A stretch of DNA of 61,505 nt, taken from contig JAPOKJ010000018.1 of the NCBI GenBank assembly GCA_029977705.1, positions 1 to 61,505 of the forward strand, given 5' to 3'. Position numbers and translations under genes: made by a program. This stretch comes from Burkholderiales bacterium. GTDB taxonomy: Bacteria; Pseudomonadota; Gammaproteobacteria; Burkholderiales; Burkholderiaceae_E. Shown here piece after piece: positions 8,075 through 15,144 of this stretch; the first letter of the stretch is position 1; every line of letters starts with the position of its first letter. The notes below the pieces were generated by a model, which saw only the letters and a list, made by a program, of their open reading frames with translations, ran no database searches and had not been told where the DNA came from.

Positions 8075-9205
8075 TTACTTGGCATTCGGCGAATCACTGC
8101 CGAGGTTGTAGTACAGGCCGTTGATCTTGTTCCAGTACGGCACCACCAGCTTGGCAAAGGTGCGCTGGGACTCCAGCGTTTCCTTGAAGAAGGGATTCTT
8201 GGTAGCTTCGCGGTCGTAGATGGTGTTGGTGGCCTTGATGAAGGCCGGGAAGATGTCGCGCGGCGTATCGTGGATTTCCACCTTGTGATCGGCCTTGAGC
8301 TTTTGCACCGCCAGGGCATTGCGCTGCACGTTGTAGGTATAGGTCTCGGTCATGGTCGCCATGCAGGCCGCCTCGACGATGGCCTTCAGGTCCGGCGCCA
8401 GCTTGTTACAGGTTGTTTTGTTGATCAGCATATCGGCCACATCGCTGGACTGGTGCAGGCCCTGCAGGTAGTAGTGCTTGAAGACATTGTGGAAACCCAG
8501 GGCCATGTCATCGGCCGGACCGATCCATTCGGCCGCATCGAGCACACCACGCTGGGCGGCAGGAACGATCTCGCCACCAGGCATGGCCACCGCATTGACG
8601 CCCATTTCCTTGAAGACCTCGGCGACCAGGCCCGGCGGGCAGCGGTACTTGAGCTTCTTGAAGTCCTCGAGATTGCGGATGGGATTCTTGAACCAGCCCA
8701 GAGGATCCGGCCCCATGGGCTGGACCATGAAGGGCTCGATGTTCAGCTTGAGCGCTTCACTGTAAAAGCGCTTGAACAGCGCATAGCCACCGCCCTGGAA
8801 CAGCCAGGCCACATGCGAGAGCTGGTCCATGCCGGTACCACCGCCCGCCGCAGGGTTGGAGAACAGGCCTGCGGCCGTGTTCTTGCCGGACCAGTAATGG
8901 GTCCAGGCATAACCGCCATCGACCACGCCCTTGTCAACGGCATCAACGATCTCGAAGGCAGCCACCACGGCACCATCGGGAAGCATCTCCATCTTCAGGC
9001 GTCCATTGGACATCTTGTCCACCCGATCGGCCAGGCGCTTCATCAGGTCAAAGTAGATGCTCGAACTGGGCACCGCCGTCTGGATCTTCAGCCGCGTGAC
9101 GTTCTGTGCAATCGCGGGCGCCGCCAGCAGGGTTCCGGCCGAGGCCACGGTTGCCGCGCCAGCGCCGAGGACACGGCGACGGCTCGGGGGGGTCAATTTT
9201 TCCAT
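8075..9205 (-). CDS. TRAP transporter periplasmic receptor (DctP/TakP-like)
   Basis: Solute receptor of 376 residues. It starts with a twin-arginine-like signal (SRRRVLGAGAATVASAG) ending near AIAQN. A strong GAGGAG site 8 bases before ATG 9205 decides the start over a longer frame from 9253. The mature part shows family features: LADRVDKMSNGRLKMEML, a VVDGGYAWTHYW stretch, KKLKYRCPPG and GGEIVPAAQRGVLDAAEW. Many receptors of this branch bind 2-oxo or hydroxy acids, but the ligand here is not known. Confidence 0.93.
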   Translation of the reverse strand: MEKLTPPSRRRVLGAGAATVASAGTLLAAPAIAQNVTRLKIQTAVPSSSIYFDLMKRLADRVDKMSNGRLKMEMLPDGAVVAAFEIVDAVDKGVVDGGYAWTHYWSGKNTAAGLFSNPAAGGGTGMDQLSHVAWLFQGGGYALFKRFYSEALKLNIEPFMVQPMGPDPLGWFKNPIRNLEDFKKLKYRCPPGLVAEVFKEMGVNAVAMPGGEIVPAAQRGVLDAAEWIGPADDMALGFHNVFKHYYLQGLHQSSDVADMLINKTTCNKLAPDLKAIVEAACMATMTETYTYNVQRNALAVQKLKADHKVEIHDTPRDIFPAFIKATNTIYDREATKNPFFKETLESQRTFAKLVVPYWNKINGLYYNLGSDSPNAK

Positions 9206-9265
9206 TTCAGTCTCCTCTTGGTTCTTCGTAACAGGACTCAACAGACCAAACATCAGCTTGCAGCA

Positions 9266-10870
9266 CTACGCTGCCGTATCCTGCCGGATCATGTCGGCCG
9301 CCTTCTCGGCCATCATGATCGCGGCGGCATTGGTGTTGCCGGACACCAGGGTCGGCATGACCGAGCAATCGACCACCCGCAAACCGGCCATGCCGTGCAC
9401 CCGCAGTCGCGCATCGACCACCGCTCCTTGCGCCGGATCGCGCCCCATGGCGCAGGTACCGCTGGGGTGAAAGATGGTGGCACCATTGTTGCGACAGAAT
9501 TCGAGCAGGGCCGCATCGTCGCCAGCCTCGGGTCCGGGCTTGACTTCACGCCGCACCAGCGGCTGCATGGCCCGCGACTGGGCGATGGCACGGGCTGACT
9601 TGACCGCTGCCACCGCGGTACGGCGGTCCAGATCGGTGGACAGATAGTTGGGTTGCATCTCGGGCGTCTCGAAGGGGTCGTTCGAGCGGATCCGGATATG
9701 GCCACGCGACTGGGGCCGCAGCTGACACACCGACAGCGTGAACCCGGAGAAGGGATGAACCTTGCCCCCGGCCATGTCTGCCGACAGGGTGGCCACATGG
9801 AACTGGATGTCCGGCGTGGCGGACTCGTCGGGCAAGGCGCGCATGAAGCAGCCGCCCTGGTTGATGCCGACCGCCAGGGGACCGGAGCGGGTGAAGAGCC
9901 ACTGAAGGCCCACCCGGGCCTGACCCCACCAGGAATTCATGTCGTCGTTGGTGGTGGGTCGGGTCGATTCGTAGATCAGCCGCATCTGCAGGTGGTCCTG
10001 CAGATTGCCTCCCACACCTTCGAGCGCGTGGACCACCGGCACGCCGCGCGACTGCAGCAGGTCCGCCGGCCCGATGCCGGACAACTGCAGCAGCTGCGGC
10101 GACTGGATCGCACCGGCGCACAGGATGACCTCGGCGCGGCTGTGTGCAATCTTGTCGAGGCCCGATTGCCGATAGCGAACACCGGTGGCGCGGCGCCCCT
10201 CGAGCACAAGGCCTGTCGCCTGCGCCTGCGTCTCGATGCGCAGGTTGTCGCGCTGGCGGGCGGGCTTGAGGTAGGCCTTGGCCGTGCTGCAGCGCAGGCC
10301 GGCGCGCGTCGTGAGCTGAAAATAGCCGGCACCTTCCTGACGCGGCCCATTGAAGTCCTCGGTGCGCGGCACACCGATTTCAGCGGCACCGGCGATGAAC
10401 CCTTCGATCAGCGGATGCCGTGCGCCGATGTCGGAGACGGCCAGAGGTCCGTCGGCGCCATGCCACGGGTCGGCACCACGCTGGTTGGCTTCCGAGCGGA
10501 TGAAGTAGGGCAGGACTTCCTCGAAGGACCAGCCGGGATTGCCTGCGGCGGCCCAGCGGTCGAAGTCCTCACGCTGGCCACGGATGTAGATCAGCCCGTT
10601 GATGGAGCTGCTGCCACCCAGGGTCTTGCCGCGCGGCCAGTAGATCCGGCGGCCGTTCATGTTGGGATCAGGGTCTGTGTGAAAGCACCAGTTGTAGGTC
10701 TTGCTCCACATGGTCTTGCCATAGCCGACCGGCAGGTGGATCCAGAACGAGCGGTCCGGCGGACCGGCCTCGAGCAGCAGGACGCGCACGGACGGGTCCT
10801 CGGACAGGCGCGATGCCAGTACCGCGCCGGATGACCCTGCACCGACCACGATGAAGTCGTACGCGTCCAT
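9266..10870 (-). CDS. GMC-family FAD alcohol dehydrogenase (choline dehydrogenase-like)
   Basis: FAD-dependent oxidoreductase of 534 residues from the glucose-methanol-choline family, which oxidises alcohols to aldehydes. It has the N-terminal FAD motif VVGAGSSGAVLA with the following acidic residue in LLLEAG. The GMC signature is at PRGKTLGGSSSING, and the C-terminal active-site region reads FHPSGTCAMG and SGNTNAAA. It is the first gene of the GMC-TRAP operon and is transcribed away from the IclR regulator. This suggests the TRAP substrate, or a precursor, is an alcohol oxidised by this enzyme. There is no signal peptide, so it is cytoplasmic or peripheral. Confidence 0.93.
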   Translation of the reverse strand: MDAYDFIVVGAGSSGAVLASRLSEDPSVRVLLLEAGPPDRSFWIHLPVGYGKTMWSKTYNWCFHTDPDPNMNGRRIYWPRGKTLGGSSSINGLIYIRGQREDFDRWAAAGNPGWSFEEVLPYFIRSEANQRGADPWHGADGPLAVSDIGARHPLIEGFIAGAAEIGVPRTEDFNGPRQEGAGYFQLTTRAGLRCSTAKAYLKPARQRDNLRIETQAQATGLVLEGRRATGVRYRQSGLDKIAHSRAEVILCAGAIQSPQLLQLSGIGPADLLQSRGVPVVHALEGVGGNLQDHLQMRLIYESTRPTTNDDMNSWWGQARVGLQWLFTRSGPLAVGINQGGCFMRALPDESATPDIQFHVATLSADMAGGKVHPFSGFTLSVCQLRPQSRGHIRIRSNDPFETPEMQPNYLSTDLDRRTAVAAVKSARAIAQSRAMQPLVRREVKPGPEAGDDAALLEFCRNNGATIFHPSGTCAMGRDPAQGAVVDARLRVHGMAGLRVVDCSVMPTLVSGNTNAAAIMMAEKAADMIRQDTAA

Positions 10871-10914
10871 CTCCCCCTCGTGCCCGAGCTCGCGTCCAGG
10901 CTGTTTTTTGTCAG

Positions 10915-10949
10915 GATCCGGACCCTCCGGATCTGGAACGTTTTGTTCC
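10915..10949. promoter_or_regulatory. two adjacent palindromes in the GMC/IclR divergent promoter region
   Basis: The first palindrome is GATCCGGA-CCC-TCCGGATC (10915-10933), perfect with 8-bp arms. Immediately beside it is GGAAC-GTTTT-GTTCC (10935-10949), perfect with 5-bp arms. The second resembles the TGGAA...TTCC layout of several IclR-family operators. They lie just upstream of the GMC-TRAP operon, where an operator for that operon is expected. Assignment to the IclR protein is inference. Confidence 0.55.
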
Positions 10950-11004
10950 GTTTCAGGAATCGTAAGTCACGACCGCGGGCTTTGCAAGCACCCTGCCTGC
11001 GAAC

Positions 11005-11038
11005 GCGGCATATAACGAAACATGCCGCATCGCGGCAT
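11005..11038. promoter_or_regulatory. three GCGGCAT half-sites at the iclR-type gene start
   Basis: GCGGCAT occurs at 11005-11011 and 11032-11038, with its inverse ATGCCGC at 11022-11028. The last two form the perfect palindrome ATGCCGC-ATC-GCGGCAT. The block ends 25 bases before the likely ATG of the regulator at 11064, an expected place for an autoregulatory operator. It also overlaps an alternative upstream ATG, which argues that that ATG is not used. Confidence 0.55.
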
Positions 11039-11063
11039 AATGCAGGCAACCGCTTCATCAGCC

Positions 11064-11873
11064 ATGAGTGCAAACAAGACCACCAAGCCCAGGCCTGCGT
11101 CCAAAGCCAAGGACAAGCCGGGCGCAAGCTCATCGCCCTCGCCGGCTGACCGCAGTCTGGCGGTGCTGGCGCTGCTGGCGCGTGAGGGCCGGGCCCTGCC
11201 TCTGGCCGAGGTGGCGGCGCAACTGGGGATTCCGAAAACCAGCGCCCATCGCCTTTGCACGCAGCTGGTGGACAACGGCTATCTGGCCCGTGACATCGAC
11301 CAGCGTGTCTACCGGATCGGCCCGGCGCTTCGTGCCCTCGCCTTCGACGCGCTGAACCACAGCGTGGAGCGTGCCCAACGCCATGCCATCCTCGATGACC
11401 TGGTCCGCGAGGTCGGCGAGACCTGCAATTTCACGACGCTCGATGGCAATCGCATCCTGTACCTGGATCGCGTCGAGGCGCATTGGCCGCTGCGCCTGTC
11501 GCTAGAGGTAGGCTCGCATGTGCCGCTGCATTGCACCGCCAGCGGCAAGCTGTTTCTGGCGCTGCTCGACGAGCCCTCCCGGCTCAAATTGATCGACACC
11601 CTGCGGCTCGAGCGGCTTACGCGCAACACGCTGACGCGCCGCGAGGCCCTGCTCAAGGAATGCCACGCCATTGCCCAGCAAGGCCATGCCACCGATCGCG
11701 AGGAATTCATGGCCGGTCTGGTGGCGGTCGCGGTGCCGGTTCAGGACCGCAGCGGCCGCATGCGCGCGGCCATTGCGGTGCATGGACCCACGGCCCGCAT
11801 GTCCCTGGATGACGCCCTGGCACGCCTGCCGGCGCTCAAGGCAGCAGCACGGCGCATGGGCAAACTGCTCTGA
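11064..11873 (+). CDS. IclR-family transcriptional regulator
   Basis: DNA-binding regulator of 269 residues. After a lysine-rich leader comes a winged helix-turn-helix (RSLAVLALLAREGRALPLAEVAAQLGIPKTSAHRLCTQL). The IclR effector-binding domain follows (ETCNFTTLDGNRILYLDRVE, VPLHCTASGKLFLALL, REEFMAGLVAVAVPV). In-frame ATGs exist at 11022, 11040 and 11064. I prefer 11064 because the palindromic block covers the first. It is divergent from the GMC-TRAP operon and is its likely regulator. Confidence 0.9.
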   Translation: MSANKTTKPRPASKAKDKPGASSSPSPADRSLAVLALLAREGRALPLAEVAAQLGIPKTSAHRLCTQLVDNGYLARDIDQRVYRIGPALRALAFDALNHSVERAQRHAILDDLVREVGETCNFTTLDGNRILYLDRVEAHWPLRLSLEVGSHVPLHCTASGKLFLALLDEPSRLKLIDTLRLERLTRNTLTRREALLKECHAIAQQGHATDREEFMAGLVAVAVPVQDRSGRMRAAIAVHGPTARMSLDDALARLPALKAAARRMGKLL

Positions 11874-11897
11874 ACGACGGGCCTGGCGTCGATCCCT

Positions 11898-13190
11898 TCA
11901 GGCAGTCGCCGGCGCAGTCGCCGCCTGGCGCGCCAGACGCTGCGATCGGCGCAGCATCCAGAAGGCAATCGACAGGTTGAGCAGGTTCCAGGCCACGCCG
12001 TTGACAAAGGCCATCTTGTACGAGCCGGTGGCATCGAAGATGCGGCCCGACATCCACCCACCGAGCGCCATGCCGATCAGCGTCGCCATGATGCACACCC
12101 CGACATACGTGCCGGCACGTGCCGGGCTGAAGTACTCGCGGATGATGATCGCGTAGGACGGGACGATGCCGCCCTGGAATAGACCGAACAGGGCCGAGAT
12201 CACGAACAGCGAGACCATGCCGTTGAAGGGAATGAACAGCAACAAGGCCAGGCCTTGCAGGGCCGAGCCCAGCATCAGGGTGCGCAGGCCGCCGATGCGG
12301 TCGCAGATGGCCCCCGAGATCAGGCGGCTGGCGATGCCGAAGGCGAGCATGGTCGAGAGCATCTGGGCGCCCCGCGTCACGCCATAGCCCAGGTCATTGC
12401 AATAGGCGACGATGTGGACCTGGGGCATGGCCATGGCCACGCAGCAGGCGACACCGGCCACACTGAGCAGGAACAGCAGCGCCAGCGGCGCCAGCCCGAG
12501 CGGCCGGTCGCGCGTATCCTGCCCCTTGGCAGCCGCCGCCTCGCGCTGCAGGTCGGCACTGTGACGCGCCTTCTCGGCGCTGTGCAGACGCAACTCGCGC
12601 GATACCCGCGTGCCCCGATGCAACCACAGCGACAGCGGCACCATGGTCAGGATGCAGAACAGGCCGATGCCGATGTAGGTCGCCCGCCAGCCGGCGCGCT
12701 CCACGAAAAACTGCGCGACCGGCGGCCAGAGCGTGCCCCCCAGGTAATTGCCGCTGGCGCAGATGGCTACCGCGATGCCACGACGACGCTCGAACCAGAA
12801 GGACATCTCGGTCATCAGCGGGCTGAAGGTGGCCGAGCACCCCAGCAGGCCGATCAGGATGCCCTGGGCCAGCGCGAAGGCCCAGAACTGCGGGGCATAG
12901 CCGGCCACCACGAAGCCGAGCCCGATAGACAGGCTGGCCCCGGTCAGCGGCAAGGCCACGCCCCAGCGGTCCCCGAGGCGGCCCATCAGCACGCCACCGA
13001 CGCCAAAGCCGATCATCGTCAGGGTATAGGGCAGCGATGCATCGGCGCGGCTGATGCCGAAATCAGCCTGCACGCCGGGAAGCACCACGACCACGACATA
13101 CATGCCGCAGCCGCCGATGGTCATGATCGCCAGGGAGACCCACAGGCGCAGCCAGGCCTGGGGCGAATCGACGCCGGGGTGAACGGTCAC
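11898..13190 (-). CDS. MFS transporter, monocarboxylate/oxalate-formate-like
   Basis: Major facilitator protein of about 430 residues with 12 predicted helices. The conserved loop between helices 2 and 3 reads GVLMGRLGDRWG. A soluble central loop rich in charged residues (about 200-240) separates the halves. I chose GTG 13190, five bases after the upstream stop codon; the alternative is TTG 13247, which would overlap the upstream gene by 53 bases. Neither has a clear ribosome site, so coupling to the upstream gene is likely. The substrate is probably an organic acid. Confidence 0.85.
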   Translation of the reverse strand: MTVHPGVDSPQAWLRLWVSLAIMTIGGCGMYVVVVVLPGVQADFGISRADASLPYTLTMIGFGVGGVLMGRLGDRWGVALPLTGASLSIGLGFVVAGYAPQFWAFALAQGILIGLLGCSATFSPLMTEMSFWFERRRGIAVAICASGNYLGGTLWPPVAQFFVERAGWRATYIGIGLFCILTMVPLSLWLHRGTRVSRELRLHSAEKARHSADLQREAAAAKGQDTRDRPLGLAPLALLFLLSVAGVACCVAMAMPQVHIVAYCNDLGYGVTRGAQMLSTMLAFGIASRLISGAICDRIGGLRTLMLGSALQGLALLLFIPFNGMVSLFVISALFGLFQGGIVPSYAIIIREYFSPARAGTYVGVCIMATLIGMALGGWMSGRIFDATGSYKMAFVNGVAWNLLNLSIAFWMLRRSQRLARQAATAPATA

Positions 13191-13194
13191 GGCA

Positions 13195-14130
13195 TCAGCC
13201 AAACTGGCGGGCACTGGCCAGCGCCCCGAGTCGGGAGGTGATGTCAAAGAACTGGCGCACCGTCTCGTCGATGATCTCCTGGGCCGAGCGGATCTCGTGG
13301 ATCAGGCCGGCACTCTGGCCAGCCAGCGCCGGTGCTGCTTCCATGTCTCCGTCGAAGTAGACCTGCTTGATGCCCTTGAGCGCATCAGGCGCCATCACAC
13401 CGGCCTCGTAGATCGCCTGCGTGCGCTGCGACTTGAGGGCGCGGATGCAGGGCGTGCCCTTCTTGTTGAGCATGAGCGTGCCGGTGGCCTCCGCCTGGAC
13501 GATGGCCTGCTTGTAGCCCAGGTGCACCGGGCTTTCGGCCGAGCACACAAAGCGCGTCCCCATCTGGATGGCTTCGGCACCCACCGCAAAAGCGGCCGCC
13601 ATGCCACGCCCATCGCAGATGCCGCCGGCGGCCACCAGGGGCACATCGACGCGCTCGCGGATCGCCTGCAGCAGCACCAGGGTCGAGACCTCCTCGGGAT
13701 TCTTGAAGCCACCGCCCTCGGCACCCTCCACCACCAGGCCGTCGACACCGGCATCGACACACTTGAGTGCGGTGTCGAGCGTGGGAACGGCATGGTAGAC
13801 CACGATGCCGGCACTTTTGAGGGGCGCGATGAACTTGGCGGGGCTGCCGGCCGAGGTGGTGACAAAGCGCACGCCGCTGTCGCAGACGAAACGCAGCATG
13901 GCGTCATCCTTGAGAAAGCGGATCGGCAGGTTGACGCCGAAGGGCAGGCCGGCGGCCTTCATCTTCAGGACCTCGGCCTTGCAGGCCTCGGTCTCGGCGG
14001 AAGACGTCTCGATGATGCCCAGTCCGCCGGCGCGCGACACGGCACTGGCCAGGGGAAAGCGGGCGATCCAGCCCATCGGGGCCTGGATGATGGGATAGCG
14101 GGCGCCGGTATGGGCAAGAACTCGGTTCAT
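13195..14130 (-). CDS. nitronate monooxygenase-family FMN enzyme
   Basis: TIM-barrel flavoprotein of 311 residues. It opens with RYPIIQAPMGWI, typical of nitronate monooxygenase/2-nitropropane dioxygenase enzymes. It continues with AVSRAGGLGIIE, LPFGVNLP, DGLVVEGAEGGG, VPLVAAGGICDGRGMAAAFAVGAEAIQMGTRF. The family oxidises alkyl nitronates using FMN and oxygen, but many members have unknown substrates. ATG 14130 lies just after a purine-rich AAAGGG. It forms a two-gene unit with the MFS gene downstream. Confidence 0.88.
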   Translation of the reverse strand: MNRVLAHTGARYPIIQAPMGWIARFPLASAVSRAGGLGIIETSSAETEACKAEVLKMKAAGLPFGVNLPIRFLKDDAMLRFVCDSGVRFVTTSAGSPAKFIAPLKSAGIVVYHAVPTLDTALKCVDAGVDGLVVEGAEGGGFKNPEEVSTLVLLQAIRERVDVPLVAAGGICDGRGMAAAFAVGAEAIQMGTRFVCSAESPVHLGYKQAIVQAEATGTLMLNKKGTPCIRALKSQRTQAIYEAGVMAPDALKGIKQVYFDGDMEAAPALAGQSAGLIHEIRSAQEIIDETVRQFFDITSRLGALASARQFG

Positions 14131-14199
14131 GGGGTGACCCTTTGCGTAGAGGGCCAAAGGTAGCACCGACACGCCCAGCAGGGGCTGCCGCCCGGGTGA

Positions 14200-15144
14200 T
14201 TAGCGGACCTGTCCGGCGCTCGGGACCGGAGCCACCTGCTCATCGAGTGGGGTCACGGTCACACTGACCTCGAGCGTCTGGGCACCCCCGCCCAGCATCA
14301 CGCCGCGCAGCAGGGTGACATCGCTGAAGTCGCGCCCCCAGCCCAGCGTGACATGCTCGAGGTTGACCATGCAGCGATTGGTGGGGTCGAAATCGACCCA
14401 GCCGATGCTCGGGCAATACACCGACACCCAGGCATGGGAGGCATCGGCGCCGACCAGACGAGGGCGCCCCGGCGCCGGCACGGTCATGATGTAGCCACTG
14501 ACATAACGGCAGGGGATGCCCAGGCTGCGCAGGCAAGCGATCATCAGGTGGGCAAAGTCCTGACACACGCCGCGGCGAATGCGCATCAGGGTCGACAGCG
14601 GCGTCGAGATGTCGGTGGCATGCGGATCGAACTCGAACTCGCGATGGATCCTGAGCATCAGGTCGTGGGCCGAGGCCAGCACCGCCCTGCCGGGCAGGAA
14701 ACTTTTCCGGGCATAGCCTGCGATCTCGTCGCTGAGGGTGACATGCGGCGACTCGTACAGATACCTGACCGGCTCGAGGCGGGTGGGGTCGCCCACCTTG
14801 CGCAGGCCGTCGCGCACCTGTTCCCAGGCGATCGAGCCGGCCAGCAGTTCTTCGCCCGGGCGGGGCCGCAGATTGACGGTCGATTCGGCGACGATGCGCA
14901 GGCTGTCGTGATAGCCCACGATCGACAGGTACCGGACATGGTTGCCAAAGTAATCCAGTGCATCCTGGCTTTCGTCAGGGCCGGGCTCCATGACGACCGC
15001 ATGGGCCTCGCAGGACTGGAATTGGAAGCTGCGCGGCTGCAGATGCAGCAACTGCTGCGACAGGCTGACCGGATGGGCGTAGCGGTAGCGGGTTTCATGC
15101 AGGACATGAAAGCGGGCGGCCGGCTTGTTCTGGGCGTGCATCAT
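14200..15144 (-). CDS. transglutaminase-like cysteine protease-fold protein
   Basis: A 314-residue protein with the bacterial transglutaminase N-terminal beta domain (HETRYRYAHPVSLSQQLLHLQPR) followed by the transglutaminase core. The catalytic triad is visible: Cys194 in GVCQDFAH, His238 in ASHAWV and Asp253 in FDPTN. There is no signal peptide, so action in the cytoplasm is expected. Its ATG overlaps the stop of the upstream ATP-grasp gene by one base (TGATG). In related operons such proteins are thought to act as peptidases or amide-bond transferases that counter or assist an amidoligase; that role is inferred. Confidence 0.9.
   Translation of the reverse strand: MMHAQNKPAARFHVLHETRYRYAHPVSLSQQLLHLQPRSFQFQSCEAHAVVMEPGPDESQDALDYFGNHVRYLSIVGYHDSLRIVAESTVNLRPRPGEELLAGSIAWEQVRDGLRKVGDPTRLEPVRYLYESPHVTLSDEIAGYARKSFLPGRAVLASAHDLMLRIHREFEFDPHATDISTPLSTLMRIRRGVCQDFAHLMIACLRSLGIPCRYVSGYIMTVPAPGRPRLVGADASHAWVSVYCPSIGWVDFDPTNRCMVNLEHVTLGWGRDFSDVTLLRGVMLGGGAQTLEVSVTVTPLDEQVAPVPSAGQVR

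Noticed and set aside
12255-13241. A 328-codon plus-strand frame opposite the MFS transporter
   Set aside because: It is dominated by G, R, H and Q, typical of the reverse of a hydrophobic membrane-protein gene.
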